A stretch of 64,000 nt of DNA from Pusillimonas sp044464525 (lineage in GTDB: Bacteria; Pseudomonadota; Gammaproteobacteria; Burkholderiales; Burkholderiaceae_B), in contig NZ_JBIQLE010000002.1 of NCBI RefSeq assembly GCF_044464525.1, positions 124,001-188,000 of the forward strand. Reading direction: 5' to 3'. The notes beneath the pieces were generated by a model, which saw nothing but the letters and a program-made list of their open reading frames with translations, made no database searches and was not told the origin of the DNA. A program made the position numbers and the translations under genes. Positions 7,464-16,759 of this stretch are shown here, in pieces; position 1 is the stretch's first letter; each line of letters starts with the position of its first letter.

Positions 7464-10018
7464 GCCGAACCTCGCAAACCAAGCATCAAGACCAGCAAGC
7501 CCAGGCCGCTCAAGCTTGTGTAGCCGGTCCACAGGGCCTGCACCCGCAACTCTTCCAGACATACCGCCTCGGCATGCAGGGCACGCCGGCACAAAGCGTA
7601 CAGCGCCATCAGCAGTGCGACGGCCAGATGCAGGCCGATATACACCAGAACGACCAGCATCAGAGCCGAATACGCATGCCCGGTCGGCGCTTCAAGCCAG
7701 TGAATCAGCACGCCGACCGCCGCCAGGGCCACTGCCGCACAAAGCACGCCGGCCGCCTGTGGCGCGATGCCGCGCCCCCTTGCTGGCGTGGCCAAAGCGG
7801 CGACAAGCAGCCCGGCCAGCGGCACACCCAGCATGACCCAGACCCAGGGATCTGGATCCAGCCGGCGCGGCGGCGGCCAGTTGGGCGCATACAGGCTCAG
7901 GAACAGGCAGCCAAATATCAGAGAACTCAGCAGGGCGGTGTTGGCGGCCAGCGCGCACGCCATTCCCCACCAGCCAGGCGAACCCCTGGCCGCCCAGTGG
8001 CCGGGCAGGTCCACCCCCGTACCGGCCGCAACACGCGGCGGATTGCCCTTGGGCGCCAACTGCCAAATCCATGCGGCAAAGAGCAGCACCGTCGCTGCGA
8101 CGGCGGCCAAAGCGATTACATAGGTTTTAAAAAGCAGCGCAAGGAAAAACACGCCTGTTGCGATACCGCAATACAAGGGCATCCAGGTGGGGCCGGGCAA
8201 ATGGATGACGCTGCGCGGCTCGCCGGTGATCACCTCGATGCTGAGTGTTTGGCGGGTGGGCGGCGGACATGCCGCCAGCCACATGCGGCCCCCCTCGATC
8301 TCGCCGCCCAGCGTGGGCCTCTCCCACAAGGGATAGCGTCCCGGTATGTCGGGGATGCTTGCAAAATTGTACGAGGGCGGCGGCATGGGCATGGCCCATT
8401 CCAAGGTGCCGGCCTGCCATGGGTTGTGGCGCGCGGGATCGCCTTTGCGGGCATGCAGCACCAGGTCGATCAGAAATATGCCGAAGCCTATGGCCTGAAT
8501 GAAGCCGCCCATGCTGCTTAGCAGATTGAGCGTGTCCCAGCCCGAGTCTTGGCCATATGCGAAGATGCGTCGCGGCATGCCGAGCAGGCCGGTCAGGTGC
8601 ATGGGCAGAAAGGTAAGGTTGAAGCCAACGAATACCAGCCAGAACGCCGTCGACCCAAGCCGGGCCGATGGCATGCGTCCGGTCAGGTGCGGCATCCAAT
8701 AGTAGGCGGCCGCCATCAGCGGAAAGACTGCGCCGCCGATCAGCACGTAATGCATGTGGGCGACGACGAAATGGGTGTCGTGCACCTGCACATTGAACGG
8801 TATCAATGCCACCATGACGCCCGTCAGGCCGCCCAGCACGAAGATCACGAGAAACCCGCCCAGGTACAGCATGGGCAGGCCGAAGCGCACTTTGCCCGAC
8901 CATAGCGTGGCGATCCAGGAAAAAAACTGTATGGCCGTGGGTATGGCCACCAGCATGCTCGCGGCGGAGAAAAGCGCAAGGCTCAGTTGCGGAATACCCA
9001 CGGCGTACATGTGATGTACCCACAGCCCGAAGCTGAGAAAGCCCATGGCCACGATCGCGTTCACCACCCATGTGTGGCCCACCAGAGGATGGCGTGCGAA
9101 AGTGGGAATCAAGGTTGAGACCATGCCCGCGGCCGGAAGAAAAATGATGTAGACCTCGGGATGGCCGAACATCCAGAACAGATGTTGCCAGAGCAGGTTG
9201 TCCCCACCCAGTTCGACGGTAAAAAAGGGCAGGCCGAAGGCGCGCTCAAGTTCAAGCAGGATGCTGCCCAGGATCAGCGGCGGAAACCCCACCAGGATCA
9301 TGCCGGCCGTGATCAGCATATACCACGCGAAGATGGGCATGCGCGCGAGGCTCATGCCCGGCGCCCGCATCTTCAGAATGGTGGCGATCAATTCAACCGC
9401 CCCGCACAACGCCGAGATCTCCGCGAACGTGATGCCTATCAGCCATATGTCGCTGTTGATGCCCGGTGTGTACTGGTTGCCGGCCAGCGGCGTATACATG
9501 AACCAGCCGCTGGAGGGCGCAAGCCCCAGCGCCATGCCCGCCATCAGAATCAAGCCGCCGAATAGATAGCACCACCAGGCATAGGCGCCCAGCCTGGGAA
9601 AAGCCAAGTCGCGCGAGCCCAGCATCTTGGGCAACAGATAGAAGGCAAAGCCTTCAAGCATGGGTATGGCGAACAGGAACATCATCACCGTGCCATGCAT
9701 GGTGAAGATCTGGCTGTACAGCTCGCTGTCCAGGAAACCGCTGTGCGAGGTGGCAAGCTGGGCCCGTATCAGCATGGCCAGCACGCCGCCGATTAGGAAG
9801 AAGCAAAGCGCGGCCAGCATGAAGCGCTTGCCCATGGCCGTATGGTTCACCGCCGACCAGCCGCGCCAGCCCGGCGGGGAACGCCAGACGCCGTCCAGGG
9901 CGCGATGCAGGGCGGCGGGATCGGCCCGCCCGCTCTGGGCGACGCCCTTCGCTGAGCCGGGCGCTTCATTTAGAGAACCGCGCGCCTTGCCGTTCGAGGG
10001 GCCGGGGGAGTCGTTCAT
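7460..10018 (-). CDS. Cytochrome c oxidase subunit I-III fusion
   Basis: An 852-residue fusion of haem-copper oxidase subunit I (about 1-560) and a divergent subunit III domain (about 610-852). Subunit I shows the low-spin haem His in TMHGTVMMF, the CuB/Tyr block GHPEVYIIFLPAAGM, the CuB pair in WVHHMYAVG and the haem a3/a ligands in THFVVAHMHYVLIG. The C-terminal part has about five more membrane helices and ends in a HAEAVCLEELRVQALWTGY stretch typical of subunit III. A hydrophilic 45-residue N-tail precedes the first helix. The gene starts next to subunit II and is followed by a coupled small membrane protein. Role: proton-pumping terminal oxidation. Confidence 0.93.
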   Translation of the reverse strand: MNDSPGPSNGKARGSLNEAPGSAKGVAQSGRADPAALHRALDGVWRSPPGWRGWSAVNHTAMGKRFMLAALCFFLIGGVLAMLIRAQLATSHSGFLDSELYSQIFTMHGTVMMFLFAIPMLEGFAFYLLPKMLGSRDLAFPRLGAYAWWCYLFGGLILMAGMALGLAPSSGWFMYTPLAGNQYTPGINSDIWLIGITFAEISALCGAVELIATILKMRAPGMSLARMPIFAWYMLITAGMILVGFPPLILGSILLELERAFGLPFFTVELGGDNLLWQHLFWMFGHPEVYIIFLPAAGMVSTLIPTFARHPLVGHTWVVNAIVAMGFLSFGLWVHHMYAVGIPQLSLALFSAASMLVAIPTAIQFFSWIATLWSGKVRFGLPMLYLGGFLVIFVLGGLTGVMVALIPFNVQVHDTHFVVAHMHYVLIGGAVFPLMAAAYYWMPHLTGRMPSARLGSTAFWLVFVGFNLTFLPMHLTGLLGMPRRIFAYGQDSGWDTLNLLSSMGGFIQAIGFGIFLIDLVLHARKGDPARHNPWQAGTLEWAMPMPPPSYNFASIPDIPGRYPLWERPTLGGEIEGGRMWLAACPPPTRQTLSIEVITGEPRSVIHLPGPTWMPLYCGIATGVFFLALLFKTYVIALAAVAATVLLFAAWIWQLAPKGNPPRVAAGTGVDLPGHWAARGSPGWWGMACALAANTALLSSLIFGCLFLSLYAPNWPPPRRLDPDPWVWVMLGVPLAGLLVAALATPARGRGIAPQAAGVLCAAVALAAVGVLIHWLEAPTGHAYSALMLVVLVYIGLHLAVALLMALYALCRRALHAEAVCLEELRVQALWTGYTSLSGLGLLVLMLGLRGSA

Positions 10019-10791
10019 GGCGCTCCTTGGCGATGGAGGGGCAGCGAGGCAAGCACCTGGGCAAGCCGCGCCTCTTCATGCGCCACGACTTGAAAATGCA
10101 TGGCGGCATGCCCGATGCCGCAGTATTCGGCGCACTGGCCGTGATAAACGCCCGCCTGGCCGGCGGTGTACACGACCCGGTTCGTGCGTCCGGGTATCGC
10201 GTCCATCTTGCCACCCAGCCGGGGAACCCAGAAGCCATGTATGACGTCGGACGCGGTCAGTTCAATGGACACGGGCGCACCCGCCGGTACATGCAGCACA
10301 TTCACCGAGTAACGCGCGCCGCCGGGCGCATCGGGGTAACTGACTTCCCACTGCCATTGGCTGGCCGTCACCTGGACGCGGTATTGCGTCTCGCCCTGTC
10401 CGGGCATGGCAAGATAGGCGTAGGCCAGCAGCGCCGACATCACGCTCAGCGGAAACAGCACGCCGCCGCCGAGCAACAGCCACAAGGGGCGCCGGCCCGG
10501 ACGGCTTTCCGACCGCGCGCGAAGAGCGAAAAACACCAAGGCCAGCATCATCAGCAGTACTGATAGGCTGCCCCAGGCCATGACATACCAAATGTTGGCG
10601 ATGTGCTGGGCCTGAGCACTGGCCGGATCCAAAGTGGATAGCGGAGCGCTATCGCATCCCGCCAGAAATGCCGCCGGCATGATGAGCGCCGACTTCCAAT
10701 CGCGAAGCCGCTTACCTTGCCGTCCCGGTTGTTGCTCGCTTGCAAGGTACGCGGCTTGCTGGCGTCTATGGTTCCGGGGCAAAAGGACCAT
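10015..10791 (-). CDS. Cytochrome c oxidase subunit II (CuA)
   Basis: CuA subunit of the adjacent oxidase. After a lipobox-like FLAGC come a conserved DPASAQAQHIANIWYVMAWG segment, two membrane helices and a cupredoxin domain. The domain carries the CuA ligands: His of DVIHGFW, then Cys, Cys, His and Met in GQCAEYCGIGHAAMH. No haem c motif follows, so it is not a caa3-type subunit. The stop overlaps the subunit I start. The start is uncertain: ATG 10791 gives 258 residues with an unusually long leader, whereas ATG 10680 leaves too short a signal. The lipidated N-terminus resembles CyoA and caa3-type subunits. Confidence 0.85.
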   Translation of the reverse strand: MVLLPRNHRRQQAAYLASEQQPGRQGKRLRDWKSALIMPAAFLAGCDSAPLSTLDPASAQAQHIANIWYVMAWGSLSVLLMMLALVFFALRARSESRPGRRPLWLLLGGGVLFPLSVMSALLAYAYLAMPGQGETQYRVQVTASQWQWEVSYPDAPGGARYSVNVLHVPAGAPVSIELTASDVIHGFWVPRLGGKMDAIPGRTNRVVYTAGQAGVYHGQCAEYCGIGHAAMHFQVVAHEEARLAQVLASLPLHRQGAP

Positions 10792-10795
10792 ATCC

Positions 10796-11275
10796 ATGAA
10801 AGCCATGAAAGCATTCTTGCGGCGCAAGTCGGAAAACCCGCATACGGCGATGGCCCTTGGCAGCCATCCCTTGCACCCCATGGTCGTGCCTTTCCCAATC
10901 GCTTTCTTGATAACGGCGTTGGCCACGGACCTGATCTTCCTGATGACGGCCGACGCATTCTGGGCTCGCTTATCCCTTTGGCTGCTGGGTGGCGGGGCGT
11001 TCATGGGCGTGGTCGCAGGCCTGATCGGAGCGGCCGAACTGCTCATCATCGGTTCCATACGACGCAGGGCGGCCGCCTGGAGCCATTTCGTGGTGGCGGT
11101 GATGCTGTTGTCGGTCGCGTTCCTGAACTGGTTCATGAGACTGTCCGATCCGGTTGCCGCCATGTTTCCGTGGGGGCTGGGCCTGTCCTTTCTTGGCTTC
11201 CTGCTGGTCTCGATTGCGGGATGGCTGGGCGGAAAGCTGGTGTTTGAAGAGCGGGTGGGGGTAAAAGAGGCTTGA
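10796..11275 (+). CDS. DUF2231 family membrane protein
   Basis: A 159-residue membrane protein. The N-terminal ALGSHPLHPMVVPFPIAF carries the HPLHP motif typical of DUF2231, followed by four hydrophobic segments. AAGGA lies upstream of the ATG at 10796; a second in-frame ATG is at 10805. It is divergent from the oxidase subunit II gene. DUF2231 proteins often sit beside haem or oxidase genes, but their function is not established. Its 3' end overlaps the antisense CopD/HemJ-like gene by 143 bases, which is unusual. Confidence 0.82.
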   Translation: MKAMKAFLRRKSENPHTAMALGSHPLHPMVVPFPIAFLITALATDLIFLMTADAFWARLSLWLLGGGAFMGVVAGLIGAAELLIIGSIRRRAAAWSHFVVAVMLLSVAFLNWFMRLSDPVAAMFPWGLGLSFLGFLLVSIAGWLGGKLVFEERVGVKEA

Positions 11276-11750
11276 AGCCGCTTTGGCTCTGGCGAGGCTC
11301 CAAAATTGGCGCCGGACTAGCATCTGAAAAATAGGGCAGGCGCGGCTTGGCCAACACCAGCCACAGCACGCAGGGGAACAGCAACACCGGCAGGGCGATG
11401 CGCATCACACGCGACAAGGCGTTGGCGCGCTCCGCTGTGTGACTTTGCTTGGCCAGGATGACGCCGCAGCGAGCATGAATAATGGCCAGTATCGCCACAA
11501 AAAGCAGTTTTACCGCGAACCAGGGCGCGGTCACCTCGCGCATCGGAATCAGCGCGGTCCCGCTCACGATAGCCACAATGGCGAAAGGGGAGGCGATCCA
11601 GATATATAGGTTGCGGACCATGCCGTGCAGGCGCAAGTACTCGGGGTTGGATAGGCGCGGGTTATGTTCTGCCATAAGAATTGGCAGGTAGATCAAAGAG
11701 GCGCTCCAACAAACGATCGAAATGATGTGCAACCCCTTCACCCAGGCCAT
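11133..11750 (-). CDS. CopD/HemJ-like membrane protein with read-through tail
   Basis: Membrane protein whose first 135 residues have four helices and the pattern WVKGLHIISIVCWSASLIY, with a conserved early His and a Lys in WFAVKLLFVAILAIIHAR. This resembles the CopD/HemJ (UPF0093) group, some members of which are protoporphyrinogen oxidases. Homologous cores normally end soon after the last helix, here RLPYF. This frame continues for about 66 proline-rich residues, running antisense through the end of the DUF2231 gene. The tail may be a lost stop codon. The start MAWVKG at 11750 was chosen because the first helix begins there. Confidence 0.72.
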   Translation of the reverse strand: MAWVKGLHIISIVCWSASLIYLPILMAEHNPRLSNPEYLRLHGMVRNLYIWIASPFAIVAIVSGTALIPMREVTAPWFAVKLLFVAILAIIHARCGVILAKQSHTAERANALSRVMRIALPVLLFPCVLWLVLAKPRLPYFSDASPAPILEPRQSQSGFKPLLPPPALQTPAFRPAIPQSRPAGSQERTGPAPTETWRQPDRTVS

Positions 11751-11937
11751 TCTTCCTCCATTCGATCCCCGCGTTTCATCACTCGAAGGCTGGAGCAGCA
11801 AGCAGCATGCCCATCCGGCTCACCACCATAATCTGCTCAGTGCGGGCGCTCTAAGGGCGAAAGGCATCGACACATTCGCTGCACGGCAAGGGCATAGATA
11901 TTGCTGATGCCACAGCTCGTTCGACGGGGTAAATACT

Positions 11938-14280
11938 ATGACTAAAAAACTTGATCGGGACTCCGGCCCCTATGCCGGCGTGCATCATGAAAAATCCAGC
12001 CCGTACGAAGGCTCTTCAGGGGGGTGGGGTTCTGTGCGCGCCCTGGCCGACATCTTTGCAAGAACTGGCGCCGCTACTGCGATGGCCACGATTCTGCCCA
12101 GACAGAACAAGCCGGGCGGAGTCGCATGCGTAAGCTGTGCGTGGGCCAAGCCGGCCGATCCGCACACTTTTGAGTTTTGCGAGAATGGCGCCAAAGCGAC
12201 GGCGTGGGAGGCCACTTCTCACAAGATAGACGCCTCGTTTTTCGCCGACCATCCAGTATCAGAGCTGCGCCGCTGGAACGATCACCAGCTTGAAAACAAG
12301 GGCCGCCTTGTGGAACCCATGGCATGGGATGAAGACTCCGGCTGCTACCAGCCCATTCCGTGGGATCAGGCCTTCGCCGAAATCGGGGCTCAATTGGACA
12401 GCATGGAGCCCGACTCGGTGGTTTTCTATACCTCGGGGCGCGCCTCGCTGGAGGCCGCCTACATGTACCAGTTGCTAGCGCGCACCTATGGAACGAACAA
12501 CCTGCCGGACAGCTCCAACATGTGTCACGAGTCGACGTCCGTCGGCTTAAAAGACGCCATCGGGCTTGGCGTGGGCACTGTACGTCTAGAGGACTTTCGC
12601 CAGACTGAGGCCATCTTCTTTTTCGGCCAGAATGTCGGAAGCAACAGCCCTCGAATGCTGCACGAGCTTCAGGCGGCAAGCGAGCGGGGCGTTCCCATCG
12701 TCACGTTCAACCCGCTTCGCGAAAGGGGGTTGGAACGCTTTCGCAATCCGCAACGTCCCAGTCAGATGCTGGGCGCCGAAAGCACACCAGTCAGTTCACA
12801 CTATCACCAAGTACGACTTGGCGGTGACATTGCCGCTGTGGCGGGAATCTGCAAAGCACTGCTTGAACGCCATGAGGCCCAATCGGGCGACGCTTCAGCC
12901 GCATCCATTCTGGACATGGACTTCATTGACCGCCATACCTCTGGTTTCGAAGGCTTCGCCCAGTATTTACGCGACGCGCCATGGCCCGACATCGAACGGC
13001 ACAGTGGCTTGACACGCACCGCGCTTGAGGACGCCGCTCGCATCTACGAAGCAGCCGACGGGGTGTTGCTGGTGTACGGCATGGGGCTTACCCAGCACTT
13101 GCGCGGCGTGGACAACGTGCGCATGTTGGTGAATCTAGCCCTGATGCGAGGCAATATCGGCAAGCCCGGCGCCGGCCTCTGTCCGGTCCGAGGCCACTCG
13201 AATGTGCAGGGCCAACGCAGTGTAGGCATCACGGAAAAACCCGAACTGGCTCCGCTGGACCGGCTCGAGGAGCTCTATGCCTTCGAAGCTCCGCGCAAGA
13301 AGGGGCGGGACACAATCGGCACGTGCGAGGGCGTAATGGACGGTAGTGTGCGTGGCTTCGTGGCCTTGGGCGGCAACTTCGTGCGAGCCGCGCCGGATAC
13401 CGAAGCGCTCGAGGGCGCGTGGTCGTCGCTCGACCTCACGGTTCATATCACCACAACCCTCAATCGCAGTCATTTGTATCCTGGCAAGGCGTCGTATCTG
13501 CTGCCTTGCCTGGGCCGCACGGAAGTAGACGAGCAGCTCAACGTGGCACAGGCGGTATCCGTAGAAGACAGTACGGCTTGCGTGCATGGTTCGCTCGGAC
13601 GCAAGCCGCCGGCCGACCTGCGCCAGATGTCCGAGCCCGCCGTCATTGCCGGCATTGCCCTGGCCACCCCCAGGCTTGAAAGGGCCAGCGTGCCGTGGAT
13701 TGAATGGTCGCAGGATTATTCCCAGGTTCGAGACGCCATCGAAGCAACTTATCCGCAACGATTTTCGCGCTTCAATGAACGATTATGGGAGCCCGGCGGC
13801 TTTCCTCTGACGAACGCTCCGCGTGAACGCATTTGGCATACCGACACCGGCAAGGCCCAGTTCGCAGCACCTGCCGACTTGACGGCCTTGCGACGCGAGC
13901 GGCTCGACGATGAAGACGTCATGCAGCTCATGACGCTGCGTAGCAACGATCAATTCAATACCACCATCTACGGTTACGAGGACCGGTTCCGTGGCGTCTC
14001 AGGTACCCGGCAGATCGTGTTCATGAACGAGGCCGACATGCAGCGGCTGGGCTTGGCCGAGGGTGACCGCATTACCCTGCACACTGCGTTGGAAGAGAAC
14101 GTGGAACGGCGCGTGGCCGGGTTGAAGGTCGTTCCCTACGACATTCCGCAGGGGTGTTGCGCCGCTTATTACCCGGAATGCAATGTATTGCTTCCGGTCT
14201 GGCACCATGCTGAAATAAGTCGGGTGCCTGCCGCAAAGTCCATCCCTGTGCAAGTGTCGCATCACACCGAGAGTCTATAA
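11938..14280 (+). CDS. FdhF/YdeP-family molybdopterin oxidoreductase
   Basis: Large 780-residue molybdopterin-dependent oxidoreductase of the formate-dehydrogenase-like YdeP group. The N-terminal GGVACVSCAWAKPADPHTFEFCENGAKA supplies Cys residues for a single Fe-S cluster. DSSNMCHESTSVGLKDAIG around residue 200 is the cofactor-proximal segment. The C-terminal MoCo-binding domain contains MTLRSNDQFNTTIYGYEDRFRG. No partner subunit or FdhD chaperone gene lies nearby, as is usual for YdeP homologues. E. coli YdeP is linked to acid resistance; the substrate is unknown. It precedes the sulfatase block by 157 bases with no visible terminator. Confidence 0.88.
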   Translation: MTKKLDRDSGPYAGVHHEKSSPYEGSSGGWGSVRALADIFARTGAATAMATILPRQNKPGGVACVSCAWAKPADPHTFEFCENGAKATAWEATSHKIDASFFADHPVSELRRWNDHQLENKGRLVEPMAWDEDSGCYQPIPWDQAFAEIGAQLDSMEPDSVVFYTSGRASLEAAYMYQLLARTYGTNNLPDSSNMCHESTSVGLKDAIGLGVGTVRLEDFRQTEAIFFFGQNVGSNSPRMLHELQAASERGVPIVTFNPLRERGLERFRNPQRPSQMLGAESTPVSSHYHQVRLGGDIAAVAGICKALLERHEAQSGDASAASILDMDFIDRHTSGFEGFAQYLRDAPWPDIERHSGLTRTALEDAARIYEAADGVLLVYGMGLTQHLRGVDNVRMLVNLALMRGNIGKPGAGLCPVRGHSNVQGQRSVGITEKPELAPLDRLEELYAFEAPRKKGRDTIGTCEGVMDGSVRGFVALGGNFVRAAPDTEALEGAWSSLDLTVHITTTLNRSHLYPGKASYLLPCLGRTEVDEQLNVAQAVSVEDSTACVHGSLGRKPPADLRQMSEPAVIAGIALATPRLERASVPWIEWSQDYSQVRDAIEATYPQRFSRFNERLWEPGGFPLTNAPRERIWHTDTGKAQFAAPADLTALRRERLDDEDVMQLMTLRSNDQFNTTIYGYEDRFRGVSGTRQIVFMNEADMQRLGLAEGDRITLHTALEENVERRVAGLKVVPYDIPQGCCAAYYPECNVLLPVWHHAEISRVPAAKSIPVQVSHHTESL

Positions 14281-14437
14281 ACATACGAAATCCGTCCAGT
14301 GCGTTTCGTTGCGTTGCAGCATACAGGTCGACAAAAAAACTTATAGGGCAAATGGCCTAAATTCTGTTACGATCGGCGGCAACTCGAACGGCGACTTGTA
14401 AGTTGTGCCGCGAAGCCGCCACGCACTGGAGACAATC

Positions 14438-16639
14438 TTGAAGAATACAGTTCCAGCCCTCATGGCGGCCGGCTTGGCCGCGTTCGTGCTTGCCGGTTGT
14501 GGAAGCGGAGGAGGATCGGGCGACGACACCGCGCAAGGCCCCAACATTCTGTTCGTCATCATGGACGATGTCGGCATCGACCAGATGAAGGTCTTCGGCT
14601 ATGGCGGCGCCGTCGGCCCCGACCTGCCCAATATCGACGCCGTCGCCCATGCGGGCGTGCGCTTTCGCAATACATGGTCCATGCCCGAGTGCTCTCCGGG
14701 CCGCGCCGCCTTCTTCACTGGCCGCTACCCACATCGCACCGGCATCCATCAGGCCATCGGCCCTCTGGATCTGGCCAATTCACAATTGTCTCCCTACGAC
14801 GCCACCACGCCCAAGCTGCTTAAGCAGGCCGGCTACGAAAGCGCCATGTTCGGCAAGTTCCACCTGGCCGGCCCCGAGAATAACGAGGCCGAGAACGCCA
14901 CGCCCGCCGTATTGGGATGGGATCATTTCTATGGCTGGGTGGGCGGTTTACCTGGTTCAATCGACAGCACGGCTGGTGGCGTCGACGCAAGCGGGCCATA
15001 TATGTGCGGCTTCGTGCCGGGGGTCAACCTTCCTCCTGGGGAAAACATAGGAGCGCAAAAAGGCGCTTGCTACCAGCCTGATGGCGCTTGCCAGGTAATG
15101 GAGCGCACGTCGCCGGATCAAGACCCGGCCGGATTGCAATGCCTTGCGTCAGGAGGCGTCTTGGTCCCTGGTGAACAAACCTGCGGCACAATGCCGACGA
15201 ATCTCACCTTCGACAAGCTCAATGGCTACTATGTGTCGCCGCTGGTCATCATCAACAACGGCGACGTCGAAGAAGTGCCGCTTACCGATGAACGCGCACG
15301 CGGCTATCGCACCACCATCGAAACCGATGCCGCCGTCGAATGGATCAATTCGCGGCCGGCGAACAAGCCCTGGATGGCCACGGTCAGCTACAGCGCCGTA
15401 CACACGCCATGGCAGCAGCCGCCCCGAAACCTTCTTGCGGGCCATGTGGGGCCGCTGGATCATCTTAGCTGCACAGATGGAGTTGGCGTGCGTGTCATTC
15501 AAGACCGCATGACCGAGGCCCTGGATACTGAATTCGGCCGCCTGCTGGTAGAAACCGGCCTTGCGTCGTACAACGCTGACGGCAGCCTCAATTACGACCC
15601 CAGCGCCTCGAACACCGTCATCGTCATCGTCGGCGACAATGGTTCGCTGGCCACGGCGGTCAAGCTGCCTTTCGATTTCACGCGCTCCAAGGGTTCGGCC
15701 TACCAGACCGGCGTCTGGGATCCGCTGATCATCGCCGGGCCGCAAGTGGTGCAGCCCGACCGCGAAGTCGACCATATGGTCAACATGGTCGACGTGTTCC
15801 AGTTCTTCGGCGAACTGGCCGGCATCGACGTTCATAAAGAGGTGCCGCGCACCGTCGATTCGGTGGGCATCCTGCCTTACCTGAAGGACCCGGGGCAGGG
15901 CAGCCTGCGCACCATCAACTTCACCATGGGCGGCATGAACATACAGGCTGACGGCGGAAGAAACGGTCCTTGCATCCTGGCCGAGTCCGCATGCACGGTT
16001 ATCCCCACATCCAAGAGCGTCTGCGAAGACAACCTGGGTGTGTGGTGGGGCAAAGACTACAACGAGGGCGAGGGGGTGATACCCACCAATCCCCCCGGAG
16101 CCGGCTATGAAACCTGCGCTGATGTAAACAAGGCCATGTTCGAGACGCACGGGACGATGTACGGGCTGGTGCCCGAGTCCTCCGTGGCCATCCGCGACGA
16201 CACTTACAAGCTGGTACGCAACAGCAGCAGGGACTACGACCCCGCTACCAAAGACTTCGTGACGGAAACGGTTGAAGAACTATTCGTAATCGACCAGGCC
16301 AAGCCTGTCCCCAAACTCGACCGTGAAGGCGAGAGCCTCCTGGTGGGGCCTGGAAAAGCGAAGGATGCAGAGTCGCAAGAAGCCTACAACTACCTGCGCG
16401 TCATGCTGGACGACATGCTGGCCTCCAACCCCGAGTGCCCGGGCGACGGCAATATGGATGGCGTCGTCGACGCTGAAGACCTGACGCAATGGCGGCGCAT
16501 CGCTCACGCCTGGGGCGAATCCAGCGTCTACGATTTCGTCACCGGCGAACATCGCGACGGCAAGACCAACCACCTTGACGAAGCGGTCATCCTGGCCAAA
16601 CTGAACACGACCTGCGAACGCACCTACAGCATCTATTGA
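14438..16639 (+). CDS. Lipoprotein sulfatase 1 with cysteine-rich inserts and dockerin-like tail
   Basis: Type I (formylglycine) sulfatase, 733 residues. A lipoprotein signal ends LAGC, so the mature protein is anchored in the outer membrane (Gly at +2). The N-terminal metal site is FVIMDDVGIDQ. The Cys converted to formylglycine is in ECSPGRAAFFTGRYP near residue 86, a canonical CxPxR. GDNGSLA near 405 is the second metal-site segment. Two cysteine-rich inserts lie around 188-250 and 510-557. The last 65 residues contain GDGNMDGVVDAEDL, a dockerin/EF-hand-like calcium loop. TTG at 14438 with GGAGA upstream is the start; the frame from 14405 adds a non-signal leader. Substrate unknown. Confidence 0.88.
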   Translation: MKNTVPALMAAGLAAFVLAGCGSGGGSGDDTAQGPNILFVIMDDVGIDQMKVFGYGGAVGPDLPNIDAVAHAGVRFRNTWSMPECSPGRAAFFTGRYPHRTGIHQAIGPLDLANSQLSPYDATTPKLLKQAGYESAMFGKFHLAGPENNEAENATPAVLGWDHFYGWVGGLPGSIDSTAGGVDASGPYMCGFVPGVNLPPGENIGAQKGACYQPDGACQVMERTSPDQDPAGLQCLASGGVLVPGEQTCGTMPTNLTFDKLNGYYVSPLVIINNGDVEEVPLTDERARGYRTTIETDAAVEWINSRPANKPWMATVSYSAVHTPWQQPPRNLLAGHVGPLDHLSCTDGVGVRVIQDRMTEALDTEFGRLLVETGLASYNADGSLNYDPSASNTVIVIVGDNGSLATAVKLPFDFTRSKGSAYQTGVWDPLIIAGPQVVQPDREVDHMVNMVDVFQFFGELAGIDVHKEVPRTVDSVGILPYLKDPGQGSLRTINFTMGGMNIQADGGRNGPCILAESACTVIPTSKSVCEDNLGVWWGKDYNEGEGVIPTNPPGAGYETCADVNKAMFETHGTMYGLVPESSVAIRDDTYKLVRNSSRDYDPATKDFVTETVEELFVIDQAKPVPKLDREGESLLVGPGKAKDAESQEAYNYLRVMLDDMLASNPECPGDGNMDGVVDAEDLTQWRRIAHAWGESSVYDFVTGEHRDGKTNHLDEAVILAKLNTTCERTYSIY

Positions 16640-16652
16640 TGCCCACCCTCAA

Positions 16653-16674
16653 GGCCCGCCCGCCCCGGCGGGCC
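16653..16674. terminator. GC-rich hairpin between sulfatases 1 and 2
   Basis: GGCCCGCC and GGCGGGCC form a perfect eight-pair stem with a six-base loop just after sulfatase 1. Only CTTTTG follows, so it may be a weak terminator or a 3'-end stabiliser that lowers expression of the downstream genes. Confidence 0.5.
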
Positions 16675-16759
16675 TGCCGCTCCTTTTGCTTCGGCGCGGT
16701 TCCGCATTAATTGTTAGTGGCTTCTTGATTCAACGGGGCGAACACCTAAGGACGCAACA

